From positions 1 to 13,241 of the forward strand of contig JAMCWI010000073.1 of the NCBI GenBank assembly GCA_023481335.1: 13,241 nt of DNA, written 5' to 3'. Shown here in pieces: positions 1 through 7,246 of the stretch. This DNA is from Bacillota bacterium (lineage in GTDB: Bacteria; Bacillota; Desulfotomaculia; Desulfotomaculales; Desulfotomaculaceae). Position numbers and translations under genes: made by a program. A model generated the notes under the pieces. The model saw only the letters and a program-made list of their open reading frames with translations. It was not told the DNA's origin and did no database searches. Within the stretch, counting starts at the first letter, position 1, and each line of letters opens with the position of its first letter.

Positions 1-18
1 GCCGGCAAAGTTCCGAAC
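1..18. repeat. 18-bp direct repeat, copy at window edge
   Basis: The first 18 bases (gccggcaaagttccgaac) recur exactly at 975-992 in the same orientation. The copy at 975-992 encodes the SELCR segment of the NAD-binding motif of the CapD-like gene. Here the same codons appear in the C-terminal part of that gene's reading frame (LPAFRSELCR). The left limit cannot be seen because the window starts at the first matching base. Confidence 0.9.
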
Positions 19-479
19 GGAAGGCGGGAAGGACAGATTGCAGGATGGCGATCACCTCCCCCTCGCCAGCGGTCCAGCCGGGTTGTCCAACCGTATGCAA
101 CAGCCGTTCCAGGGCGGCGGCATCCACCCCGTCCGGCCTGGCCATAAAGATGCGCTGGTGACGGGTAGCGCCAATCCCTTCTTCCGAGGTAAGGATCTCT
201 TCAAACAGCTTCTCGCCGGGCCGGATGCCGGTGTACACTATCTCGATATCCTCATCCGGCTCAAAGCCGGACAGCCGGATCATGCTCCTGGCCAGGTCCA
301 CGATCTTCACCGATTCGCCCATATCCAGGATAAACACTTCCCCGCCGCGGGCCAGGGCTCCCGCCTGGATTACCAGTTGCACCGCCTCGGGGATGGTCAT
401 GAAGTAGCGGGTCATTTCCGGGTGGGTAACCGTCACCGGCCCGCCTCGGGCAATTTGCTTTTTGAAAAGGGGCACCACG

Positions 480-547
480 CTGCCGCGGCTACCCAGCACG
501 TTGCCGAACCGCACTGCCGCGGCTACCCAGCACGTTGCCGAACCGCA
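480..547. repeat. Perfect 34-bp tandem duplication inside the CapD-like gene
   Basis: Bases 480-513 and 514-547 are identical head-to-tail copies, followed by the first seven bases of a third copy (548-554). On the coding strand the unit covers the codons for the conserved FGNVLGSRGS segment. Since 34 is not a multiple of three, the second copy shifts the frame and produces a stop a few codons later, at 489-491. Removing one copy restores the expected family sequence exactly, so the duplication is secondary. Confidence 0.95.
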
Positions 548-974
548 CTGCCGCAAACCGGGTCTGACTGGTACGGGATATTTCCTGCACCACCATCTCC
601 GCCACCCGCTTAGTGGGCCCCATGACACTGGTGGGGTTCACCGCTTTATCGGTGGAAATAAGGATAAAGGCTTCCGCCCGGTGCTGGTGAGCGGCACGGG
701 CGACACACCAGGTCCCCAGGATGTTGTTCTTTGACGCTTCAGTAGGGTTTTCTTCCATCAGCGGGACGTGCTTGTGGGCTGCAGCGTGGAAAACCACTTG
801 GGGCTGGTACCTTCTGAAGACATCGTTAACGGCCGCAACATCCTTAACGTCCACTATCACTGGAACCAGATCCAGTTCGGTATGGCTATCCCGTAGTACC
901 TGGTGGATCTCATAGATGCTGTTTTCCCCATGCCCGAGTAAAACCAGCTTCCGCGGGTGCAAACTGCGCCACCT

Positions 975-992
975 GCCGGCAAAGTTCCGAAC
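975..992. repeat. 18-bp direct repeat, internal copy
   Basis: Exact same-orientation match to bases 1-18, 974 bp away. It lies in the second Rossmann motif (GSIGSELCRQV) of the CapD-like gene, about 17 bp from the frameshift near 958. This is the native context of the sequence, so the copy at the window edge is the displaced one. Confidence 0.9.
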
Positions 993-1882
993 CAATAGAA
1001 CCTCCCGCCCCGGTAACCAGCACCACCCGGCCGGAAAGGTAACCGGCCATGGACTCCAGGTCCACCTGTACCGGTTCCCGGCCCAGGATGTCCTCCACCT
1101 GCACCTCCCGGATCTGGCTCACAGAAACCCGCCCGTCGATCAGCTCGTAAATCCCCGGCAGGATCTTCAATTTGGCGGGAGTGGCCTGGCAAATCTCCAC
1201 AATCTCCCGGATCACCCGCCCCGGAGCGGAAGGAATGGCGATGATAATCTCTTCCACCCCGTAATCCTCCACCAGCCGGGGGATGTCCTGCCGCCTCCCC
1301 AGCACCGGCAACCCGAACATCTCCAGCCTTTGCTTGGCCGGGTCGTCATCCACAAACCCGATGGGCACACTCTTATGGCCATTATGGTTTTTTAGCTCCC
1401 GGGCCACCGCCGCCCCGGCATCCCCGGCGCCCACTATCAGCACCGGCTTGCCAGCGCGCACCCGCACCGGTTTAAGCCCGTAGTCCCGGAACAACCGCCA
1501 GGAAAGGCGCGACCCGCCGATAAAAAGAACGTTCAGCATCCAGGACAAGGCAAAGACGCTCCGCGGCAAGGGAAAGGCACTGCCCTCCATCCGGAAGTAC
1601 GCATAGGCGATATTCACCAGGGTACCCACCGTGACCGCACTTACAATAGAGAGCAGTTCCCCCACACTGCATACTGCCACAGGCGGTTGTACAACCCAAA
1701 GGCATAGAAACAGGCCAGCCGTACTACGGTAAAGACCAGCGCCAATTGTTGGTAAGAAACTATGTACTGGCGAGGAACAGTACCGTCAAAGCGGAGCCAC
1801 AGGGCCAGCAAGAGCGCCGCGTTTACCAGGACGGCGTCCACTGCCATTAACATAATAACACGCCTGGGACGACTCACTAGGG

Positions 1883-1890
1883 TTCCCTCC
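1883..1890 (-). promoter_or_regulatory. Ribosome binding site deciding the GTG start of the CapD-like gene
   Basis: On the minus strand GGAGGGAA ends 5 bases before the GTG at 1877-1875, with its GGAGG core 8 bases away. The resulting protein starts MSRPRRVIMLM, directly before the first membrane segment, as usual in this family. Confidence 0.6.
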
Positions 1891-1927
1891 CCCAATACAA
1901 CCAACCGCTTACTATCCATTAAACACC

Positions 1928-1956
1928 AGTTTACTAATGGGCCAAGAGAAACTCAA
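1928..1956 (-). promoter_or_regulatory. Possible sigma-A-type promoter before the CapD-like gene
   Basis: In the 123-bp gap between the sugar transferase stop and the CapD-like start, the minus strand reads TTGAGT (1956-1951), a 17-base spacer, then TAAACT (1933-1928). Each hexamer matches the consensus at four positions. It would start transcription about 45 bases before the GTG. The match is weak, and the gap holds nothing else I can recognise, including no terminator. Confidence 0.22.
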
Positions 1957-2000
1957 CACAATTTTTTACTGGTCGACTGAAGATATGTGCCGACTGAAAA

Positions 2001-2621
2001 TCATAATGACGAAGGAAAATTTTTTGGCTGTTCTGTGATCGTTTCAATTTGCCCTGATTTTTCCTTATACAGGTTAACACCACGTAAAGACCTTACAATT
2101 GTCAGCCAAATAATCATTAAATCCAGCCACCAGGAACAGTTTTCCGAATAATATTTATCCAACTCGACTTTCCGCTCCAGCGAAATGTTTTCCCGACCGT
2201 TGACCTGCGCCCAACCGGTAACGCCCGGTTTCAGCCTGTTAACGCCGGTTTTTTTTCGCATTGCAATTAAGTCATATTGATTGTAAAGTGCAGGACGCGG
2301 GCCGATAAAGTTCATGTCGCCTCGAATAATATTGAATAACTGGGGCAGTTCATCAATCGAGAATCGGCGCAACAACTTGCCCAACCTGGTAAAACGATAA
2401 TCATCCTTCGAAACCACTTCAGAAGGCAGGTCAGGAGTACCCACATGCATTGTCCTGAACTTATATAGAGTAAAATACCGATCAAATTGCCCCACCCTGG
2501 TCTGTTTGAAGATAGCGGGCCCCGAAGAATCTAAACGAACAGCCAAAGCAACTAATACCATAAGCGGCGCTAGTACCACCAAGAGTACAATTGCACCTAC
2601 TACGTTAACCAGGCAATTCAC
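2001..2621 (-). CDS. Undecaprenyl-phosphate sugar-1-phosphate transferase (bacterial sugar transferase, PF02397 type)
   Basis: A 206-residue membrane enzyme that should move a sugar-1-phosphate from UDP-sugar to undecaprenyl phosphate, the initiating step of repeat-unit assembly at the inner face of the membrane. One hydrophobic N-terminal segment (about residues 4-28) is followed by the cytoplasmic catalytic part: S-GP-FKQTRVG (33-44), KFRTM (54-58), the catalytic Asp-Glu in SIDELPQL (D90, E91), GDMNFIGPRP (101-110) and KPGVTGWAQVNGR (131-143). It has the short single-domain form (PglC/WcaJ C-terminal type, like EpsL or TuaA), about full length. The start is GTG at 2621, with GAGGGGGAA just upstream. 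It overlaps the TGA of the preceding SDR frame by 4 bp (GTGA), a translational-coupling arrangement. The gene is intact although both neighbours are broken. Sugar specificity cannot be read from the sequence. Confidence 0.93.
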   Translation of the reverse strand: MNCLVNVVGAIVLLVVLAPLMVLVALAVRLDSSGPAIFKQTRVGQFDRYFTLYKFRTMHVGTPDLPSEVVSKDDYRFTRLGKLLRRFSIDELPQLFNIIRGDMNFIGPRPALYNQYDLIAMRKKTGVNRLKPGVTGWAQVNGRENISLERKVELDKYYSENCSWWLDLMIIWLTIVRSLRGVNLYKEKSGQIETITEQPKNFPSSL

Positions 2622-3479
2622 TTTGCTTCCCCCTCACATCGCCTGCAATAAGAAATCGGAGCAAAACCCAGTTCGTGGACCGCTTCGGTATAATCGAACA
2701 CCTTATCCTCCCGGAAACGCTTAACCTTTTCTAGATCAATCAAACCGTTGGGGATCTTTTCACCCAAATAACCAGCCAACAACGCCGCGGTATACGGAAC
2801 ACGAACAAAAACCCGTTTCTTTCCCAGTGCACCAGCAATAAAGTTTTAAGATATCTACATAGGAAATTGGACGTTTTCCCGCCACGTTGTACGCCTTACC
2901 AACGGCACCGGGCGCAGATAAGCTTGGGCTATCACAGTGGCCAGATCCCTGGCATAAATCGGCTGCATCAACCCCTCACCGACACCGATGACAGGAATGA
3001 CAGGGTATTTATCAACAATCGTTACCAACTTATGTATATTCTTGTCCCGCTGATTTCCGTAAATCATGGTCGGACGGATAATCGTGTAATCCAGCCTGCT
3101 TTCCATTATAAAGTTCTCAAGCTGCTTGTACTCGTCTGAGCATTCACGGTAATTTACTATAAATACCGGTTGTAGTTACAATAACAACCCGGTTAACTCC
3201 TGTTGCATAACACGCCTGAATGACTTGCGGGTAAAAACGGATATTAACCAAATGAATTACGTCGCTAACCCCCACAAGAGCAGGTTTTAGAAACTGCTCA
3301 TCGCCAACGTCACCCGTGCACAGTTCCACACCGTCATCCCTGATCCAGGATACATCGCTATGCTCGCGTACTCAACACTGTATTAGGCCAGCATAGCCTA
3401 ACTCTCTCAGGGAGCTCAGCAAAAAGCGCCCAGTTAGACCCGTAATTCTGGTAACAAGTAGCAAATAAATTGCCCCCAT
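2618..3479 (-). pseudogene. Broken NAD-dependent epimerase/dehydratase (SDR, COG0451 type)
   Basis: Reading across frames reconstructs an almost complete protein of roughly 280 residues. It has an N-terminal nucleotide-binding segment (VTRITGLTGRFLLSSLRELG), then VELCTGDVGDE and DVIHLVNIRF. TTTGIYSK and YRECSDEYKQLENFIMES follow, then LDYTIIRPTMIYGNQRDKN, MQPIYARDL, AYNVAGKRPISYVDILKL and a tail ending CRRCEGEAK at 2618. Lesions are an in-frame TGA at 3372-3374, an extra base near 3151-3157, a missing base near 2905-2913 and an extra base in a short T run near 2840. The first loop also has Arg where VTG is usual. The start is uncertain: ATG at 3479 has no clear ribosome site, while an in-frame TTG slightly downstream follows GGGGGC. 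Such SDR genes often precede a sugar transferase and reduce 4-keto sugars made by CapD/WbpM-type enzymes; that role is inferred. Confidence 0.88.
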
Positions 3480-3495
3480 TCAATAAATTGACGTA

Positions 3496-3516
3496 AGTTT
3501 TAAGGATTTTAAAACT
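3496..3516. repeat. AT-rich 8-bp inverted repeat between genes
   Basis: agttttaa (3496-3503) and ttaaaact (3509-3516) are perfect inverted arms with a 5-base loop, in the 68-bp gap between the GT4 stop and the broken SDR gene. The stem is almost all A-T pairs, so it is a poor intrinsic terminator and may be chance. Confidence 0.35.
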
Positions 3517-3547
3517 AAATCCCAAAACCTCTCTATAAACGTTTATG

Positions 3548-4660
3548 TTACATCATGCCCATAGCTTCTATAATAACATTATTAACTTTATGAACGTCAT
3601 ATTTGTTCTCAGCTATTTCACGGCTTTTAAAGCCAAAATCATGGATAATTTCCCGATTTAGTATAAACTTCTCCATGGCCTTTTCTAGGGATAAGGCATC
3701 TCTTACTGAAACCAAAAAGCCGTTAACACCGTCCTGGACCGTTTCCCTGCAGCCAGGGGCATCCGTTGTTATCACAGGCCGGTCCATGCTCATAGCCTCC
3801 AGCACCGACCTGGGGGTGCCTTCGCGATAAGAGGGCAAAACAAAAACGCTGGAACCGGCAATATAAGGCCTGACATCTTTGGTTTCGCCGAGGTATTCGA
3901 TTGTCCCTTCCGATTCCCACTGTTCCACAACACGGCGACTAATGGATGAAGGATTAGTGTCAAAGGGCCCAAGCAGTTTAAAAACTACCTGCGGATAACG
4001 TTTCTTTAAGCTTCGCGCAGCTTCAACATATTCACCTATGCCCTTATCCCAGATCAATCTGGCAATGAGAAGAAAAGATAAGGGTTCAACAGGTGCCGGC
4101 ACGTATGAAAACCGCTCAACATCCACCCCTGAACCGTTAATCAGCACCTGTTTTTGATTTTTAGAAATGAGTTTTAGTTCTTTAAACAGTTTAAGGTCAT
4201 CAGGGTTTTGAAAAAACACCACTCGATTCTTACTCAAAGCATTCTTATATAAGGGCTGCACCAGCCTGAATAGGATTTTCTGGGTCACGCTCTCCCCGGT
4301 AAATACGTAACCCAGGCCGGTAATCATGGAATATACGCCCGGCACGCCAACCAGCCAGGCAGCTAACGAGCCGTAGATGACGGGTTTAATCGCATAAGAC
4401 AAAACCGCGTCAGGTTTTATTTCTTTGAGCACTTTGATCAGGGCGAGGAAGGTGCGTATATCTTTCAAAGGGTTCATGCCAGTCCTTTGCAGGGGAATTT
4501 GCCTGTACCCGGCACCAAGAGATCCTAAATCGGCTTCAAAGCCTTCTTCGGGGCCGAGGGCTGTTACCTGGTGCCCCCCTGTCACCAGGGTCTTGATAAG
4601 TTCCCCCCTGAAGTTAACCACCGACAAAGCATAGTGAGAAACGATGACTATCTTTGCCAA
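3548..4660 (-). CDS. GT4-family glycosyltransferase
   Basis: A 370-residue GT-B fold transferase that should add one sugar from a nucleotide-sugar donor to the lipid-linked glycan on the cytoplasmic face of the membrane. It has an N-terminal acceptor domain (VSHYALSVVNFRGELI) and NGSGVDVERF around residues 175-184. The donor-domain Arg-Lys pair is in IARLIWDKG (R201, K206). The E-x7-E motif is in REGTPRSVLEAM (E280, E288), followed by ITTDAPGCRETVQDGVNGFLV. It resembles the PglA-like group that adds the second sugar to a PglC-type primed lipid, which fits the PglC-like transferase nearby; that is inference. The start is TTG at 4660, chosen because AAAAGGAG lies 7 bases upstream and MAKIVIVSH is a normal family N-terminus. 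The gap to the upstream dehydrogenase stop is only 17 bp. Length is normal and the frame is intact. Confidence 0.93.
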   Translation of the reverse strand: MAKIVIVSHYALSVVNFRGELIKTLVTGGHQVTALGPEEGFEADLGSLGAGYRQIPLQRTGMNPLKDIRTFLALIKVLKEIKPDAVLSYAIKPVIYGSLAAWLVGVPGVYSMITGLGYVFTGESVTQKILFRLVQPLYKNALSKNRVVFFQNPDDLKLFKELKLISKNQKQVLINGSGVDVERFSYVPAPVEPLSFLLIARLIWDKGIGEYVEAARSLKKRYPQVVFKLLGPFDTNPSSISRRVVEQWESEGTIEYLGETKDVRPYIAGSSVFVLPSYREGTPRSVLEAMSMDRPVITTDAPGCRETVQDGVNGFLVSVRDALSLEKAMEKFILNREIIHDFGFKSREIAENKYDVHKVNNVIIEAMGMM

Positions 4661-4667
4661 GGCAATG

Positions 4668-4675
4668 CTCCTTTT
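4668..4675 (-). promoter_or_regulatory. Ribosome binding site supporting a TTG start
   Basis: AAAAGGAG on the minus strand stands 7 bases before the TTG at 4660-4658. No in-frame ATG or GTG lies between it and the conserved N-terminus, so a TTG start is required. Confidence 0.7.
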
Positions 4676-4676
4676 C

Positions 4677-5954
4677 CTACAATCTCCACAGGGTTACATT
4701 TTCCGGGCAGGCCTTTTTATCCAGCACACTCTTCACATCTATTACAACGCCCCGCCGTTCCTTCAACAAGTTGCTTATAAAGACCCACCCTCTTCTGCAG
4801 TACTCCAGGTGAGGGACAGCCAGTACAACCGCATCTGCCGGCTGCAGTTGGTTTTCTGGAACCAAGTACAGGCCGTATTCCCTTTGTACTTCTTGTTCGT
4901 CTGCCAGGATGTCGGAAACCTGTACATCGACCCCGAAATCCCTCAATTCCGAAATTATATCCACCACTCTGGAATTGCGGATATCGGGCACGTTTTCTTT
5001 GAATGTTATCCCAAGCACAGTAACGGTGGAGCCCTGAACAGGAATATCCTTTAAAATCATCTGCTTAATCAAAGAGGCTGCAACATATTTCCCCATGTTG
5101 TCGTTGATTCTCCTGCCGGCCAGGATGACTTCCGGGTGGTAACCGATGCTCTGAGCCTTGAATGTAAGGTAATAAGGGTCAACACCGATACAGTGCCCGC
5201 CCACCAGGCCGGGTGTGAAGGGAAGAAAGTTCCATTTTGTTCCCGCCGCCGCCAATACCTCCATGGTATCGAGGCCCAGTTTATCAAAGATAATCGCCAG
5301 TTCATTTACCAGCGCTATGTTCAGGTCCCTCTGGGTGTTCTCAATAACTTTAGCCGCCTCGGCCATCCGAATTGACGGCGCCCTGTATATCCCGGCATCA
5401 ACCACCTGGCCGTAGGTTTCAGCAATTATATTCAAGACTTCTTCATTTTGAGCGGATACAACCTTCACGATGTTTTTAAGGGTATGCTCCTTATCCCCTG
5501 GGTTAATCCGTTCCGGGGAATATCCTACAAAGAAGTCTCTTTCGGCTTTCATGCCGGAATATTGTTCAAGAACGGGAATACATTCTTCCTCGGTTACACC
5601 GGGGTATACCGTTGACTCATAAACAACTATGCTGCCGGGCTGCAAGTACTTGCCAACTGTTTCTGAAGCGCTGATCAACGTAGAAAGGTCTGGCTGTTTA
5701 ACCCTGGTGATGGGCGTTGGCACGGCAACAATAATAAAGTCGCACTGGGTGAGCTTTTCCGGGTCAGTTGTATAATCGACCTGCGCCTTTTCCAGTTCTT
5801 CTTTAGTAAATTCCCCCGTATGGTCAATGCCCTGTTTTAAGGCCTCAACCCGTTGGTGGTTGACGTCAAACCCTACAGTCGGTTGTTTCTCACCAAAGGC
5901 TACCGACAGTGGCAAGCCAACATATCCCAAACCCAGAACACCAATTCTTCTCAT
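4677..5954 (-). CDS. UDP-N-acetylhexosamine 6-dehydrogenase (TviB/VipA/WbpA type nucleotide-sugar dehydrogenase)
   Basis: The 425-residue enzyme should oxidise C6 of UDP-GlcNAc or UDP-GalNAc with two NAD+ to give the uronic acid, a cytoplasmic precursor step. It has an N-terminal Rossmann motif GVLGLGYVGLPL (G8, G10, G13), VPTPITRVKQPDL (79-90), VYESTVYPGVTEE (111-123) and FFVGYSPERINPGDKEHT (141-158). The catalytic Lys is in EAAKVIENTQRD (K202) and the catalytic Cys in GGHCIGVDPYYL (C255). The C-terminal UDP-binding domain has FKENVPDIRNS. The pattern fits the TviB/WbpA branch better than plain UDP-glucose dehydrogenases. The ATG at 5954 is chosen because GGAG lies 7 bases upstream and the protein then begins with the usual MRRIGVLGLG. 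The frame remains open upstream to 6026, but that extension is the tail of a dead CapI gene. All catalytic residues are present. Confidence 0.93.
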   Translation of the reverse strand: MRRIGVLGLGYVGLPLSVAFGEKQPTVGFDVNHQRVEALKQGIDHTGEFTKEELEKAQVDYTTDPEKLTQCDFIIVAVPTPITRVKQPDLSTLISASETVGKYLQPGSIVVYESTVYPGVTEEECIPVLEQYSGMKAERDFFVGYSPERINPGDKEHTLKNIVKVVSAQNEEVLNIIAETYGQVVDAGIYRAPSIRMAEAAKVIENTQRDLNIALVNELAIIFDKLGLDTMEVLAAAGTKWNFLPFTPGLVGGHCIGVDPYYLTFKAQSIGYHPEVILAGRRINDNMGKYVAASLIKQMILKDIPVQGSTVTVLGITFKENVPDIRNSRVVDIISELRDFGVDVQVSDILADEQEVQREYGLYLVPENQLQPADAVVLAVPHLEYCRRGWVFISNLLKERRGVVIDVKSVLDKKACPENVTLWRL

Positions 5955-6160
5955 TTTTTCACTCCACTCCGTAAAATCTTTATACCATGGTACGAATTTT
6001 TCGATCCCCTCTTCTATGGGGGTCACCGGCCTAAACCCAACAGCTTGAAATAATCATCAATATCGGCATAGGTTTCCGGAACATCACCGGGCTGCAGCGG
6101 AAGAAACTCCTTTTGAGCGGTTTTTCCAAGGGCATTTTCCCAGATGGCTATCAAGTTAGC
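5955..6160 (-). pseudogene. CapI/LspL-type UDP-glucuronate 4-epimerase remnant 1 (C-terminal piece)
   Basis: The minus strand encodes only about the last 65 residues of a CapI-family epimerase. It reads NLIAIWENALGKTAQ, EFLPLQPGDVPETYADIDD and YFK, then after a frameshift AVGFRPVTPIEEGIEKFV and PWYKDF. One base is missing near 6044: a G restored between AAG and CTG gives the expected YFKAVGFRP. Everything upstream of NLIAIW is gone and replaced by DUF1670-like sequence. The tail runs in frame into the dehydrogenase gene without a stop. Intact enzymes of this family interconvert UDP-glucuronate and UDP-galacturonate and often stand next to nucleotide-sugar dehydrogenases, so the position is natural. 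A related but different copy lies at 7247-7680. Confidence 0.85.
5962..5970 (-). promoter_or_regulatory. Ribosome binding site fixing the dehydrogenase start
   Basis: The minus strand reads GGAGTGGAG here, with the second GGAG 7 bases before the ATG at 5954. It sits inside codons of the old CapI tail and selects the internal ATG over the open GTG at 6026. Confidence 0.65.
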
Positions 6161-6983
6161 TCATGATAGCAGCATATATATGGTCCTTGGCGAATAAGTA
6201 CTAACAACATATTGGGTTACTGGTGACGAGACCTGATTAAACTTTATGATCATTAAACAGAATGTACGGGCTATGTCCAGAGGTCTGGGAGCGTTTTCTG
6301 GAGTCCGCTGTACCTTTGGGTATGCCCTGGCGCCTTTGACGCCTCCTTTGGGAAAGATCTGGCGCTGGGCTATCAGGCGGTAGACGTTCACGTTACCGCG
6401 CAAGGGCAAAACCACTTTGGGATTGGCCTGCATCAACCGCTGGACCACCCCCAGGAGGAAAGCGATGTCCGCCTGGTTCAAACAGGCGCCCTGGGCTCTG
6501 GCCGGCCACCGGCAGGCGCACCCCCGCCTCCCATAAGCGAAGTAACCGCTGCCGGTTGGACTTGACCACCCGGTTGGTAAAGAGAGAAAGGACAGCCGGG
6601 GGAAAAGTGGGTGCCCTGGAAGTACGCCTCCTCGATGAACCGGACCAGCCTAGCGTTTTGCAGCCCCTCCAGCCCATCCCGCTGGTACAGCATGAGGTCA
6701 AATGATTGAAAAGCGACAGTACCCCAGTAACTGTACCGGTACTGTGCCCCCGGCGGTGGCAATCCCGGGCAGGCAGATCCACCACCACCTGCTCATCCGC
6801 CGGACCCGAAGCAGTGGTTACCAGGAAGCGATCCGCCCGCTGGGCCAGCAGTTCCGCCTCGGCGGAAGACAAACCGAAGCGTTCCCGGTTTTGCGCTACC
6901 AGCCAGGCAAACCGGGATTTGGCCGAGATGGACTTGATATGGGCTAAAGCCTTCTCCCGGAAAGACTTGGGACGACCTATCAA
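6161..6983 (-). pseudogene. Degenerate DUF1670-family gene (HTH-containing, probably mobile-element related)
   Basis: Pieces in all three minus frames line up in order with the DUF1670 family as I remember it. They are FREKALAHIKSISAKSRFAW with ERFGLSSAEAELLAQRADRF (about 6960-6830); GLEGLQNARLVRFIEEAYFQG (about 6680-6620); NRQRLLRLWEAGVRLPVAGQ (about 6560-6500); and LNQADIAFLLGVVQRLMQ with NPKVVLPLRGNV, a helix-turn-helix-like segment (about 6480-6390). A worn tail containing RTPENAPRPLDIARTFCLMI runs to 6161. Several frameshifts and a clear internal deletion make it non-functional. Base composition is visibly more G+C-rich than the flanking genes. The family is of unknown function and often multi-copy in Bacillota; a transposase-like role is inference. 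The identification rests on remembered family patterns, without a search. Confidence 0.62.
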
Positions 6984-7246
6984 GCATCACCCCGCTACCA
7001 GCGTGCGGGAAGATGGAAACCGAAGACTCAAGCTGCCCCGGCAGAGGCCGGAACTCCAGTCGCCCTACGGGCTCCTTCCGTCCGGCCACTGCGGGCGGTC
7101 TCCCTCCCCCACACCTGGTGATTGTTACCACCACTATACCAGGTGGGAGGAGGGTTGTCCAAGGAGAAACAGAATAGCCTTCGTGAAAAACCTTTGTTAA
7201 GGGTACGTGCGATCAGAGTAGTCTACGTTCCAATCCCCATTTCATT
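6984..7246. other. Non-coding stretch beside the DUF1670 remnant
   Basis: These 263 bp separate the recognisable beginning of the DUF1670 remnant from the tail of CapI remnant 2. No frame on either strand looks like a protein I know. The only structure I see is the imperfect inverted repeat at 7112-7145. It may be worn 5' sequence of the DUF1670 element. Confidence 0.5.
7112..7145. repeat. Inverted repeat (8-bp perfect arms, longer if imperfect)
   Basis: cacctggt (7112-7119) and accaggtg (7138-7145) are perfect inverted arms around an 18-base loop. With a small bulge the pairing extends outward into the flanking C-rich (7101-7111) and G-rich (7146-7155) runs. It could be an element end or an old terminator; no U-run follows on either strand. 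Confidence 0.4.

Larger units (their letters stand above)
1..1877 (-). pseudogene. Broken CapD/EpsC/PglF-type membrane-bound UDP-GlcNAc 4,6-dehydratase gene, 3' end at or beyond window edge
   Basis: The intact enzyme would oxidise and dehydrate UDP-GlcNAc to a 4-keto-6-deoxy sugar, the first step toward sugars such as QuiNAc, FucNAc or bacillosamine. Three consecutive frames together spell a family member. The first (1877 to about 1665) gives an N-terminal membrane region with a W-L-R-F-D-G motif. The second (about 1664-958) gives VLIVGAGDAGAAVAREL and then the second Rossmann motif GAGGSIGSELCRQV. The third (about 957-514) gives HGENSIYEI, AAAHKHVPLMEENP, the catalytic STDKAVNPTSVMGPTKR and VRFGNVLGSRGS. 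After a 34-bp duplication the original frame resumes (HPEMTRYFMTIPEAVQLV, RPGEKLFEE) to the window edge. Lesions are one missing base near 1663, a net +1 near 958 and the duplication at 480-547. The GTG start at 1877 is chosen because GGAGGGAA precedes it; an in-frame ATG at 1919 lacks a good site. Family identity is sure, exact substrate is not. Sequencing errors could explain the two single-base lesions. Confidence 0.9.

Noticed and set aside
38..613. Plus-strand open frame of 191 codons near the left end
   Set aside because: It is antisense to the CapD-like gene, has no family pattern and runs through the 34-bp duplication; the minus strand carries the conserved motifs.
4644..5054. Plus-strand open frame of 136 codons
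   Set aside because: It is a shadow of the dehydrogenase C-terminal domain on the opposite strand.
6793..7134. Minus-strand open frame of 113 codons as a separate gene
   Set aside because: It is an out-of-frame reading of the DUF1670 remnant and its 5' flank; its translation is Gly/Pro/Arg-rich and shows no family pattern.
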